From positions 1 to 25,679 of the forward strand of contig SCKQ01000033.1 in assembly GCA_004124535.1 (NCBI GenBank): DNA of 25,679 bases, read 5' to 3'. Positions 1 through 7,514 of the stretch are shown piece after piece. The stretch is from Fidelibacterota bacterium. Lineage in GTDB: Bacteria > Marinisomatota > Marinisomatia > Marinisomatales > TCS55. The number at the start of each line of letters is the position of its first letter. The first letter of the stretch is position 1. The notes below the pieces were generated by a model that was not told the DNA's origin, searched no databases, and saw nothing but the letters and a program-made list of their open reading frames with translations. The position numbers were made by a program, and so were the translations under genes.

Positions 1-109
1 TTCAGATCCATTAATTACCACTCTAAATATACCTTCGCTTAAAGAATTAAAAAACTTCGCTGGGCGGGGGATCACAGGAATAAAACAGGACCGACAAAAA
101 AAATAAAAC

Positions 110-1210
110 TTATCGGCGTTCGATCCCTGTTGCAAAAAGAACTACTTTTTCCCCAGGCGTAATCCATTTCTTTTCTGTAAGCTCTTCATAAGCCGACCAA
201 ACCACGCCGATTTCTGTACTGGCATCGATCCCTATCTTTTTTCTGAAATTCTCAGTATTGATTTCCAAGGATGTTTCTTGGGCTGTTACTGCAATTCCAT
301 TGGATTCCGATAATATCTCTAAAATCCAGTAACCGCCGAGAGGGCCTGGTACATTCAGGCCCAGGGCAATGGTATTACTTTTATGCCAAAAACTTGTCGA
401 ATCCTGATGATTTTGAAAGGCCTCTACTACCGGCGCGCATCCATCCGATTGGGCCACCACCATCCGCGGCAAGGGACCTGAAATCCAACCCATGCCCAAC
501 ATTTCCTTAAACGCTTTCCACATACCGATCAAGCCAGTCCCGCCACCAGTAGGATAAATAATTACATCGGGCAACGACCAACCTAGCTGTTCTGCAATTT
601 CATAGCCCAGCGTCTTTTTTCCTTCCACCCGAAATGGTTCTTTCAAGGTCGAAATATCAAACCAATCTTCATCCTTTTGATTAATCATAGCCTGGGCAGC
701 TTCAGAAATTGTTTGACCACTCAAAACCAATTCGGATTTATAACGTTCCGTTTCATTTTTAAACGGTTCCGGTATTGTTTCCGGCAAAAATACAAAACAA
801 TCAATCCCTGCCGCTTGGCAATAGGCAGAAGCGGATACGCCGGCATTGCCCGCGGAGGGTAAACAAATTTTTTCAACATTCTGAGCCTTGGCCAGCGTCA
901 CCGCCATAGCCATGCCTCTATCTTTAAAAGAGCCAGTTGGATTCACCGTTTCATCTTTAACATAAACGTTGTTTCCAATAGGAAGAAGTGGTGTCCAACC
1001 TTCTCCCAAGGATATTATTTTCTTCGTACTGTTTGAAGGTAATACGCTGGTATAGCGCCATAGGCTTTCTTCTTCTGGTTTGATCCGAATATCCCGGGGA
1101 ACACCCTCCCATTCATAATGAACCGATAAGGGCTTGCCGCATCCACAGAGCCACACCGGTGCTGGCGGATTATGAAGGATCTTTTGGCAAGAGGTACACT
1201 GGTAATACAA
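110..1210 (-). CDS. thrC: Threonine synthase (PLP-dependent)
   Basis: Predicted to convert O-phosphohomoserine to threonine. The N-terminus has a zinc-ribbon-like pair (C5-x2-C8, C22-x-C24) as in many threonine synthases. The PLP lysine is K96 in GSFKDRGM, and the glycine-rich phosphate-binding loop is PTGGGTGLIG around residues 220-230. The length of 366 aa fits the short, archaeal/Gram-positive type of the family. The first possible start after an in-frame TAA is TTG at 1208-1210; no ATG near it fits and no clear Shine-Dalgarno is seen, so the start is uncertain. The gene is not next to other threonine genes; a homoserine dehydrogenase lies about 1 kb away with two plus-strand genes between. 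The upstream side carries tRNA/terminator-like debris (1289-1354). A related beta-family PLP enzyme such as cysteate synthase cannot be fully excluded. Confidence 0.85.
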   Translation of the reverse strand: MYYQCTSCQKILHNPPAPVWLCGCGKPLSVHYEWEGVPRDIRIKPEEESLWRYTSVLPSNSTKKIISLGEGWTPLLPIGNNVYVKDETVNPTGSFKDRGMAMAVTLAKAQNVEKICLPSAGNAGVSASAYCQAAGIDCFVFLPETIPEPFKNETERYKSELVLSGQTISEAAQAMINQKDEDWFDISTLKEPFRVEGKKTLGYEIAEQLGWSLPDVIIYPTGGGTGLIGMWKAFKEMLGMGWISGPLPRMVVAQSDGCAPVVEAFQNHQDSTSFWHKSNTIALGLNVPGPLGGYWILEILSESNGIAVTAQETSLEINTENFRKKIGIDASTEIGVVWSAYEELTEKKWITPGEKVVLFATGIERR

Positions 1211-1288
1211 TTATAGGAGTCTTTTTATAGGAAAAATGTACAGGGTATAGGATTATACCTCAAGGAATACCCTTGGTGCTCTCCACCA

Positions 1289-1354
1289 ATTCTAAATGTC
1301 TATAAACATCAAACCCCGCTAATGGGCAATAATATACCCATCGGGTTATGAGCC
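1289..1354 (-). repeat. tRNA-fMet anticodon-arm fragment plus terminator-flank copy
   Basis: On the minus strand this reads GGCTCATAACCCG, an initiator-tRNA anticodon arm, followed directly by a hairpin (AACCCG/CGGGGTT outer arms, ATGGG/CCCAT inner arms) and a TTTATAGACATTTAG flank. The flank resembles the sequences after the terminators at 3387-3420 and 17355-17395. The first 19 nt (1336-1354) are identical to 2209-2227. It looks like a tRNA locus remnant whose T-arm and acceptor stem have been deleted. It may still act as a terminator. The rest of the gap 1211-1535 holds another weak hairpin (about 1421-1438) and the promoter region of the next gene. Confidence 0.5.
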
Positions 1355-1459
1355 TCACGCAGCTTCTTCTTTTTTAAATTAGCTGGAGGGCGATTGGGCG
1401 TCGATTTAATCCAAAAACATTAAACTCCACAAAGGTGGGGCTTCGGGGGAATAGTACTA

Positions 1460-1506
1460 ATGTAATATATATTTGTCAATATGTAATATATTTCTTACAT
1501 TATAAT
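1460..1506 (+). promoter_or_regulatory. Candidate promoter/operator of membrane protein-XRE pair
   Basis: ATGTAATATAT occurs twice (1460-1470 and 1481-1491) with starts 21 bp apart, about two helical turns. The second copy forms an inverted repeat with TTACAT at 1495-1500 (ATGTAA-8 nt-TTACAT). A possible -35 TTGTCA (1473-1478) is 17 nt from TACATT (1496-1501), and TATAAT follows at 1501-1506. The symmetry suggests the binding site of a dimeric regulator, plausibly the XRE protein encoded two genes downstream. The autoregulation is inference. Confidence 0.4.
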
Positions 1507-1535
1507 TATTAATTAATTAAAAAAGGATGAGTTAA

Positions 1536-1994
1536 ATGCAATTTCTGAATAATTATTCAAATAGAGAATTGAATATCTGGGCAGAGTTAATATTAGATAT
1601 ACTAGTGTCATTTTATTTTTTCCCTAAAATATTTCCTTTAATAATTGATGGTCAGTTATATAGTGAAGCTTTAGTTGACATAATCGCGACTTCAATTATA
1701 ATTGCTATCATTTACTCAATATTTGTTTTTGGAGCTATTAACACCCTTACAAAAAGGGAAGAAAAAGATGAACGGGATTATATTTACGAATTGAAAAGTT
1801 ATAGAATAAGCAACATTATATCTCAGGTATCTATTTACCTCCTGATAAGCCTAATTGTTTTCAATCCAATCAATCAAGTACGTTTGAATGAATTTACTGC
1901 CCCAATGATAGCAATGATATTGCTTATCATAACACTTTTGTCTTCAACTGGAAAATCCTTAACTCAGCTATTTAATTATAGAAAAAACATCTAG
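1536..1994 (+). CDS. Small integral membrane protein paired with XRE regulator
   Basis: A 152-aa protein with about four predicted membrane segments (roughly residues 15-38, 44-70, 95-112, 120-140). A charged cytoplasmic stretch, KREEKDERDYIYELKSYRIS, lies near residues 73-92. This charged motif between helix pairs is typical of small DUF2178-like membrane proteins that are commonly encoded beside a short XRE repressor. The start ATG follows AAAGGATGAG, a weak ribosome binding site. The stop codon TAG is directly followed by the ATG of the regulator, so the two are translationally coupled. No biochemical function is known from the sequence. Confidence 0.75.
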   Translation: MQFLNNYSNRELNIWAELILDILVSFYFFPKIFPLIIDGQLYSEALVDIIATSIIIAIIYSIFVFGAINTLTKREEKDERDYIYELKSYRISNIISQVSIYLLISLIVFNPINQVRLNEFTAPMIAMILLIITLLSSTGKSLTQLFNYRKNI

Positions 1995-2204
1995 ATGAAA
2001 GAACAAAGAATAAAGAATCAAATTCGCCGATTGCGATTTGAGGCTAATGAAATGACTCAGGCAGAGTTAGCTGAAAAAGCAAGTGTAACACGACAAACGA
2101 TTATTGCACTTGAAGCTCAAAAATATTCACCATCACTTGAACTTGCATTTCGAATAGCTAAAGTTTTTGATGTACCATTAGAAGAGGCGTTTCAGTACAA
2201 TTAA
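1995..2204 (+). CDS. XRE-family (Cro/CI-type) HTH regulator
   Basis: A 69-aa protein that is essentially a single helix-turn-helix domain ([20 protein letters not shown], then [25 protein letters not shown]). This is the compact YgzD-like class of XRE regulators. Its start ATG abuts the stop of the membrane-protein gene with no gap, so it is the second gene of a two-gene operon. It probably binds the direct/inverted repeats at 1460-1500 and controls its own operon, but this is inferred. Both genes run opposite to almost everything else in the window. Confidence 0.9.
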   Translation: MKEQRIKNQIRRLRFEANEMTQAELAEKASVTRQTIIALEAQKYSPSLELAFRIAKVFDVPLEEAFQYN

Positions 2205-2208
2205 ACCC

Positions 2209-2231
2209 ACCCATCGGGTTATGAGCCCGAC
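2209..2231 (-). repeat. tRNA-fMet anticodon-arm fragment
   Basis: The minus strand reads GTCGGGCTCATAACCCG followed by ATGGGT. Seventeen nucleotides (2215-2231) are identical to the anticodon arm of the tRNA half-gene at 17432-17448, and 19 nt (2209-2227) are identical to 1336-1354. No T-arm or acceptor stem is attached. It lies just after the XRE gene and before a mini-ORF repeat, and marks a probable recombination scar. Confidence 0.5.
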
Positions 2232-2288
2232 CTAAATCCACAAACAAAAAACTTCTTGAGGAGGTTATTTGAACCAGAGGCGTTTCAT
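2232..2288 (-). repeat. Leader-module copy 1 (mini-ORF MKRLWFK plus degenerate terminator)
   Basis: ATG at 2286-2288 opens a seven-codon ORF encoding MKRLWFK with TAA at 2265-2267. Instead of an AGGAG and a gene, it continues into a weak hairpin (AACCTCC/AGAAGTT) and a TTTTTTGTTTGTGGA tract, which matches the T-run block of the full modules at 12206-12242 and 13103-13139. It lies 4 nt past the stop of the homoserine dehydrogenase gene. Confidence 0.6.
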
Positions 2289-2292
2289 AGAG

Positions 2293-3336
2293 CTATAGCG
2301 AACCCTGTCGTCCCATCGTTGCCAAGTGCACAGCATCTCTGAGCATCGCCGCCGCTGTCGGCACGGGTTCACGCTCCCACAATTTGTGAAAGGATTTTCC
2401 GTAAATATCACTCTGAATTTCGATTGCCATTTCCCAACCGCTACAACTGCCCAAAAAGCTTGCGATTGGTACAGGCGTAGGCTCGACTTGGAAATGCCAT
2501 TCGGCATTAATACGTTTGGCAGTAGCCACGAGTTTGAGTACTGAGCCTTCTCGACGGCACTCCTGCAGCCGATCGGGCTGCACGTCCTCAATGCCACTTA
2601 CGCTCACGTCGGCGAGAGTTATCATCACGTCCGCGATGCTGTTCGCGGCGATGACGAGCTTGGCGGCAGTGTCCCACCCGCCGACGTCGAGGCTCGGATC
2701 AGCTTCCGCAATCCCTCGTTCTTGAGTTTCACTGAGCGCATCTGCATAGCTGCGCCCCTTGAGCATTTCTTCCAGAATGAAATTCGTCGTGGAGTTGAAG
2801 ATACCTTGGAAGCCTAAAATTTTTCCGCAAACCATGTCACGCCTGATAATGTTGAGCACAGGAAGCCCGCCACAAAACGTTGCGCTGTAGAGGATACCCA
2901 CGTCAGTGTCCGCCGCGAGACGATCAAGCTCTGCTTGAGCAAGGGCCAATGGAGCCTTGTTGGCCAATACGAGGTGCAGCCTGTGCTCCAGCGCTGTCCT
3001 ACAATTAGAGAGGCCTGGATTCCCCGTGTTGAGGTCAACCGGTGACGTTTCCAGTAGAATATCGCACTGGACGCTGTCAAGTGCTACCGCCAGGGTCAGA
3101 CCTTCGTCAAACTCTAGTAACTCACGAAGCTTCAATCCACACCCTTTGTGTTCCAGCAAGCGGGCAAGATCGAACCCATCATCACTGACCGCGACACCGC
3201 TGCTGTCAACGACACAATGGACGCTGAAGGCAAGGCCATACTTTTCTCTAAGCGTGTCGTCGTGCTCAATGAGAAGCCTGAGGAAACGGCGTCCTACGTT
3301 ACCCAATCCGACCAGGGCCAACCCAACTCGCTTCAT
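2293..3336 (-). CDS. Homoserine dehydrogenase (short form, no ACT domain)
   Basis: Predicted to reduce aspartate semialdehyde to homoserine with NAD(P)H. It has an N-terminal Rossmann motif GLGNVG (residues 10-15), ANKAPLA near residue 129, the substrate region GIFNSTTNFIL and the signature GIAEADPSLDVGGWDTAAKL. At 347 aa it has the catalytic core but no C-terminal ACT regulatory domain, so it should not be threonine-feedback regulated in the usual way. The gene is visibly richer in G+C than its neighbours (34 of 60 bases in 2581-2640), suggesting acquisition from another genome. Its ATG overlaps the stop of a ten-codon upstream ORF (ATGA). It could serve a specialised pathway rather than bulk threonine synthesis. 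Confidence 0.82.
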   Translation of the reverse strand: MKRVGLALVGLGNVGRRFLRLLIEHDDTLREKYGLAFSVHCVVDSSGVAVSDDGFDLARLLEHKGCGLKLRELLEFDEGLTLAVALDSVQCDILLETSPVDLNTGNPGLSNCRTALEHRLHLVLANKAPLALAQAELDRLAADTDVGILYSATFCGGLPVLNIIRRDMVCGKILGFQGIFNSTTNFILEEMLKGRSYADALSETQERGIAEADPSLDVGGWDTAAKLVIAANSIADVMITLADVSVSGIEDVQPDRLQECRREGSVLKLVATAKRINAEWHFQVEPTPVPIASFLGSCSGWEMAIEIQSDIYGKSFHKLWEREPVPTAAAMLRDAVHLATMGRQGSL

Positions 3337-3365
3337 CTGGGACTCACGTTAGGGAATCGCTTCAT
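3333..3365 (-). promoter_or_regulatory. Upstream mini-ORF coupled to homoserine dehydrogenase
   Basis: ATG at 3363-3365 opens a ten-codon ORF (MKRFPNVSPR) whose TGA overlaps the start codon of the homoserine dehydrogenase as ATGA. It is preceded by GTGTAATATTAC, resembling the GTGTAATTTCC block ahead of the MKRLWLK mini-ORFs elsewhere, so it looks like a diverged member of the same leader family. Translation of the peptide has not been shown. Confidence 0.4.
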
Positions 3366-3400
3366 AATAGTAATATTACACCCCGCCAGTCCTAAATCTC

Positions 3401-3428
3401 TATAAATAAAAACCCCGCTGATGGGTTT
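3401..3428 (-). terminator. Rho-independent terminator of FAD oxidoreductase gene
   Basis: On the minus strand AAACCC (3428-3423) pairs with GGGTTT (3415-3410) around a 7-nt loop and is followed by TTTATTTATA. The stem overlaps the TAA stop codon of the gene. The downstream flank ATTTATAGAGATTTAGGAC resembles the flank of the tRNA-fMet terminator at 17.36 kb. Confidence 0.65.
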
Positions 3429-5346
3429 ATCCTAATTCGTTCACAGCTCTCCAAGCCTGCTCAATAGCAACGTGTGCATACGAACTTGGGGCTGAGTCAA
3501 TATTTGCTATAGTAATTCTACCAAAGGGTTGTCGACCTATTTTTGCCATTCCGCGCAAGTCCGAGTCATAAAGTCTGGAACCACTATACACATAACCATG
3601 GGCCCAACGATTCACCGTAATACTCTCAACATCTCTATCAAATTCAAATAACCCCTTCGGTAACATTCCACTTAGATGGGCTCTAACTTCATTTTCATAA
3701 TCTTCAAATTGCAGACTAAGCATCTTGTATCGCGCTTCACGGAATTGTTCAATTGGTGGTGTACCTGCGATAGCTCCAAAAGGACAAGCTATCATCTGAA
3801 TGGCACAAGGATCGTTTGGGGTTTTTGTGAATTCATAACCGCCCATACTCACGGGAAAGTCCATCATCACCACCTGGTGCATATTGCCTGGTGACATCGC
3901 CATACCCATTTCGATTTCCTTTATTGCCCTCCAGTTCTTCAAGCCCACAGTTGTGTATTGCAACGGTATCTTCACACTGCGTCTTAATGCCGCGTCCTGC
4001 TCTTTTGGAAGATCAGAAACGATATGAGGGATCATCATGTTGTAACAGGCCATCACTACGCCTTTGGCTTTTACCTGATAGGAGGTATTGTCATTTATAT
4101 AGTTTACGAAGACATCACTCGAACTATTGGGATCGCTACCATGCTTTACATTAACAACTGTGCTGTTTAATCTAATTCGAACAACATTGCTGGATTTGTC
4201 CAACTCAGCATAATTGAATTTGGACGTCACAATCTCTTTGGCATTGTCACCAGTACCCACATTTGGAATCATCTTTTTCACCAGCATACGTGCAATAGTC
4301 GCATTGCCATCAGGAAAATGATGAATGTATGGGTCTTCTTCTGCGAAGATATTTCCGTGTTCCCTTACCTCTTTTTGGAAAGCCTCCTCGCCCATAAGAT
4401 CTTTCCATGTGGACACGGGATCAAATCCCAATGCCCCACAATCTATAGCCTCCCCAATCGACAATACATCTGCTCCTCCGCCAGCCCAGTCGGAACATGA
4501 AGTTCTGGCCATTTCCAGTACTCCCGGATCATCAACCCTCAAATTGGTTTTGAGATAATCGAAATAGGAATGGGAATACATGTAGTCCTCCAACTCCTCC
4601 CTGGGCACGTCGAGTACATGGAGACCGCCATTCAAAACCCGGAGTAGCTGTTCTTTACCCTTTTCGCTGAGAGGTGCTTGTTGGGCAGCCTCTTCATGTG
4701 AAATTTCCGGACGTGGAAGCCCTTCTACCCACCATGGATAGTTGCCATATGGATGCTTTACCACCTTGTCCTCTCCAAACATTTGTTTGTTGAAATAGGT
4801 GATTGCACCAAGCTTGTTCCTCTTATAGAAGTTGACATCATAGGCTGTCTTAAATTGGTCCAGATCTATGCCTATTTCCTTCAGTAGAGTGAGCACGAGT
4901 TCACTTCGTGCATGTGGACTTACAAATGTCTGTGAACCCCCATTTGTCAATCGGAGGTCGCCGTTAATCATGTGCTCATTCCGCCTGGCATGACCTCCAA
5001 AGTCATCATGATTGTCGAGTATCAGCACCTTTGTGTCTTTTCCATGTTCTTTCTGAAAGAAATATGCAGCGGACAACCCACTGATCCCTCCCCCAACGAC
5101 CATGAGATCGTAATCTTCTTTCAAGTTGGTGGTTGGCCCCCAATCTGATTTCTTTTCCCAGGCCCGACTGTGTGCGTGGGTGTTTGAGCCGGGTTGATTT
5201 CCTCTAAGTCCGGTGAGCGCTGGCGGATAGTAGGATGGCTCTAAAGCAGCCAAAACAGCGTCAGAGGTAAACCCAAAAGGAAGCATATAAGCTCCGGCTG
5301 CCATTAGTGTTCCATTAATAAAATCTCTTCTTGTTATTTCACTCAT
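3427..5346 (-). CDS. Tat-exported FAD oxidoreductase, spermidine dehydrogenase-like
   Basis: A 639-aa flavoprotein. The N-terminus has a twin-arginine signal (TRRDFINGTLMAAGAYMLP, residues 5-23), so it is exported folded. The dinucleotide-binding motif VVGGGISGLSAAYFF lies near residues 83-97, with an acidic beta-2 end (LILDNHDDFGGHARRNE). The block YYPPALTGLRG just after the signal and the C-terminal FGRITIANIDSAPSSYAH region are features I associate with Pseudomonas-type spermidine dehydrogenase (SpdH). It may oxidise polyamines or other amines in the periplasm; the substrate is not proven by sequence. It stands alone, with its own terminator downstream and a remnant gene upstream. Confidence 0.75.
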   Translation of the reverse strand: MSEITRRDFINGTLMAAGAYMLPFGFTSDAVLAALEPSYYPPALTGLRGNQPGSNTHAHSRAWEKKSDWGPTTNLKEDYDLMVVGGGISGLSAAYFFQKEHGKDTKVLILDNHDDFGGHARRNEHMINGDLRLTNGGSQTFVSPHARSELVLTLLKEIGIDLDQFKTAYDVNFYKRNKLGAITYFNKQMFGEDKVVKHPYGNYPWWVEGLPRPEISHEEAAQQAPLSEKGKEQLLRVLNGGLHVLDVPREELEDYMYSHSYFDYLKTNLRVDDPGVLEMARTSCSDWAGGGADVLSIGEAIDCGALGFDPVSTWKDLMGEEAFQKEVREHGNIFAEEDPYIHHFPDGNATIARMLVKKMIPNVGTGDNAKEIVTSKFNYAELDKSSNVVRIRLNSTVVNVKHGSDPNSSSDVFVNYINDNTSYQVKAKGVVMACYNMMIPHIVSDLPKEQDAALRRSVKIPLQYTTVGLKNWRAIKEIEMGMAMSPGNMHQVVMMDFPVSMGGYEFTKTPNDPCAIQMIACPFGAIAGTPPIEQFREARYKMLSLQFEDYENEVRAHLSGMLPKGLFEFDRDVESITVNRWAHGYVYSGSRLYDSDLRGMAKIGRQPFGRITIANIDSAPSSYAHVAIEQAWRAVNELG

Positions 5347-5438
5347 TATTTAAGCGAATAATTTTATTGAACCATGCATGTAGTGACTATTATTCATTAT
5401 CAATCAGTTACAGAATTGGGTCTTGTTTTTCATAATAG

Positions 5439-5555
5439 TTATTCAAATTTCACCAACTTTCCTTCAATTTTTTCGCCACTCTTAAATGTAAGTGTATCTG
5501 CAAATAAGATTGAAGTATGTGCAAAAATAAGTATTATTGATATTAGGCATTTCAT
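5439..5555 (-). pseudogene. Truncated secreted protein remnant
   Basis: A 38-codon ORF, start 5553-5555 and TAA at 5439-5441. It encodes a signal peptide (MKCLISIILIFAHTSILFA) followed by DTLTFKSGEKIEGKLVKFE. The mature part resembles the first strands of small exported proteins beginning DTLxLKNGxxxEGK and then stops, so it is probably the 5' end of a longer gene. It starts 4 nt after the stop of the small membrane-protein gene and would be co-transcribed with it. The remaining stretch up to the FAD gene start (5347-5438) holds no other gene I can support. Confidence 0.45.
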
Positions 5556-5559
5556 TTAA

Positions 5560-5721
5560 TTAAATATGACCTTTTCTTATAAATAATAATAATCCCCCAG
5601 TGAGTAAACCTGATATCAATGCATAAAACCATATGGATAATCCCGGCTGCAGAAACATAAATAATATATAGATGAGGTTAACAACAAATCCACCCAATAA
5701 CATTCTTTTAACCCATATCAT
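5560..5721 (-). CDS. Small two-helix membrane protein
   Basis: A 53-aa ORF starting MIWVKRMLLGG and ending FIRKGHI. It has two hydrophobic segments (about residues 7-24 and 29-48) separated by QPG, consistent with a hairpin membrane protein. The start is supported by AGGAG 7 nt before the ATG. It directly follows a leader-module copy (5722-5757), with 12 nt between the mini-ORF stop and this ATG. No family is recognised. Confidence 0.6.
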   Translation of the reverse strand: MIWVKRMLLGGFVVNLIYILFMFLQPGLSIWFYALISGLLTGGLLLFIRKGHI

Positions 5722-5757
5722 TTTTCTTCTCCTTTATTTGAGCCAGAGGTGTTTCGT
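5722..5757 (-). repeat. Leader-module copy 2 (start codon mutated to ACG)
   Basis: The minus strand reads ACG AAA CAC CTC TGG CTC AAA TAA, then AGGAG. Compared with the other copies the ATG is ACG and CGC is CAC, so the mini-ORF is probably not translated here, yet the TAA-AGGAG junction and the spacing to the next ATG (12 nt) are kept. It abuts the TAA of a YwqK-type fragment. Confidence 0.65.
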
Positions 5758-5834
5758 TTAGTTGTTAGAAATCAATTTTCCATCCTTGTAAGTTCCTTCT
5801 TCTTTCTTTTGGCCATTCCGATACCAATAAGTCC
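5758..5834 (-). pseudogene. YwqK/MORN-like C-terminal fragment
   Basis: The minus strand encodes GTYWYRNGQKKEEGTYKDGK followed by LISNN and TAA. The pattern of aromatic-YxNGQKKEEGTYKDGK is the repeat unit of YwqK-family (MORN-like) proteins. Only about 25 codons remain, with no start codon, beginning at the stop codon of the symporter gene. It is the 3' end of a deleted gene. Confidence 0.6.
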
Positions 5835-7421
5835 CTAATCCTTTTTTTCTACAGCTTTTAGTTTATTGCTGTGTTCGGTAATCTTTCGAACAATCCACTT
5901 GTTTAGGAACATAAGAACTGCAATAGCAATTGTCCATTGGAATAAAATGGTGCCTACATTGTAGATATTATCGGATGAAAATGGGTGAAGCCATGTTTCG
6001 GGAGCAGACTTATAGCTATCGTAGGCAAACCATCCCAGTAAAAAAATCATTTGTGAGGGAGCTAAAAATGCGATGATTATATCCCAATATCGGCCAATTT
6101 TTATATTTGATCCAGGATGATTTAAATTTTCTTCTCGGAATTTTTTTACACCGTAGGGAATAACGGAGATGGCAAAAAATAATCCCGCCAACATAAGAGC
6201 GACTCCCCATACCCAATCCTGATTATCCAAAACGGGCATCCAGATAGCCGAAGGCACTCCTAATACGAATACACCCACACAAATTATTTTCACTGCTTTT
6301 GTGCGGCCCATCCCGGCATCCACAAATGCGCGAGTAGAAACTTCGACCTGGGCAATCATACTGGTAAAGGCGGCAAAAGCCAGGGCAGAAAAGAACAGGA
6401 TCATAAAAAACTGACCCATAACCATCGTCTTAAAAAGCTGTGGCATCCAAATAAAAGTGATGCCCTTATTGCCTTCGTTAAAAACAGTTTTTTGCATTAA
6501 TTCGGTTGAAAATACAGCTCCATTTTCTACTGCTGTACCCAGGGAACCCAATCCATTAAGAACAGATGGGTCTGTTTTGGCCTGTTCCATTAATTGAGGA
6601 ACCGCAGAGAAAACTGTGCTGAATACCATAATGGCGGCCAATAGGGAAATAATGTTATTGGCTGTGGGGAGCATGATAGCATTCAAGGTGGTGTCTTCGT
6701 TTTTTCGCATATAGGCAGCATAGCAAAGTACCAGGCCCCATCCGGCTCCTGTATCCCAGGCGTTTTGAATGAGAGCCTCCACCCAAATTTTTGGATGTGC
6801 CAGGTTAGCCCAGTCTATGGTAAATAGAAACGATAATCCTTCCGATGCCCCCGGTAAAAACAAGGCTCTAACCGTTAAAACGAGTATAAGGAAGATAAGT
6901 ATGGGCATGAGAATGCTGGTTACTTTTTCTATAGATTTTACACCTTTGAGAACTATCCACGAGACAGAACCAATTATTAAAGCGTGAAATATAATGGGGG
7001 AATACGATGATGTAAACGAAACCCAAAAGGCCCCGGGAGAATTTTCGGGGATCTCTTTGAAGATAGCGGCTAGAGCATACCTGGCTGTCCACCCCGCCAC
7101 AACACAGTAATAAAAAGTAATAGCAGTTGTAACAAAAACACAAAAAGCACCCATCCAGGCCCACCTGGGGCCCATCATTTCCATAAAGGCTTTAATAGGT
7201 CCAGATCTTGTTTTGCGCCCCATGCCAAATTCCAGTAATATTATGGGTATAGACCATAAAAACAAAAATGCTATCCAGGCGATTAAAAACTCACCTCCAC
7301 CATTAGAGGCGACAATGCGAGGGAATCGCCAAATGTTCCCTGTGCCAACAGCCATGCCGAGCATAGCCAACAACATGGTCCACCTGGAACTAAAAAAGGA
7401 ATTTTCGCTTGAATCATTCAT
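5835..7421 (-). CDS. Sodium-dependent transporter, NSS/SNF family
   Basis: A 528-aa inner-membrane symporter of the neurotransmitter:sodium symporter family (LeuT fold). Membrane helix 1 has the family motif MLGMAVGTGNIWRFP (residues 18-32) followed by NGGGEFLIAW, which lines the substrate and sodium sites. A second conserved block, FSALAFAAFTSMIAQVEV, corresponds to helix 8 with the sodium ligands. About 11-12 helices are predicted. It probably imports an amino acid or amine with Na+. It lies between the spermidine dehydrogenase-like and hydroxyproline genes, so a hydroxyproline or betaine substrate is possible but is inference. The stop is followed by a YwqK remnant. Confidence 0.9.
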   Translation of the reverse strand: MNDSSENSFFSSRWTMLLAMLGMAVGTGNIWRFPRIVASNGGGEFLIAWIAFLFLWSIPIILLEFGMGRKTRSGPIKAFMEMMGPRWAWMGAFCVFVTTAITFYYCVVAGWTARYALAAIFKEIPENSPGAFWVSFTSSYSPIIFHALIIGSVSWIVLKGVKSIEKVTSILMPILIFLILVLTVRALFLPGASEGLSFLFTIDWANLAHPKIWVEALIQNAWDTGAGWGLVLCYAAYMRKNEDTTLNAIMLPTANNIISLLAAIMVFSTVFSAVPQLMEQAKTDPSVLNGLGSLGTAVENGAVFSTELMQKTVFNEGNKGITFIWMPQLFKTMVMGQFFMILFFSALAFAAFTSMIAQVEVSTRAFVDAGMGRTKAVKIICVGVFVLGVPSAIWMPVLDNQDWVWGVALMLAGLFFAISVIPYGVKKFREENLNHPGSNIKIGRYWDIIIAFLAPSQMIFLLGWFAYDSYKSAPETWLHPFSSDNIYNVGTILFQWTIAIAVLMFLNKWIVRKITEHSNKLKAVEKKD

Positions 7422-7514
7422 GAGATCTTCTTTTGTGAAGGTATGCGTACAACGTCTGTTACTTCTATTTCTATTTAACTGATTTTATGGTCCTGGTTCT
7501 GTTTTACCTAAATA

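Noticed and set aside
2182..2193. AGAGGCGTTTCA inside the XRE gene, identical to 12 nt of the leader repeat
   Set aside because: It encodes EEAF, a native part of this regulator family's C-terminus, so the match is probably coincidental.
5374..5559. Plus-strand ORF of 61 codons between the FAD gene and the small membrane protein
   Set aside because: The opposite strand carries a signal-peptide ORF with better features, and this one has no ribosome site or recognisable sequence.
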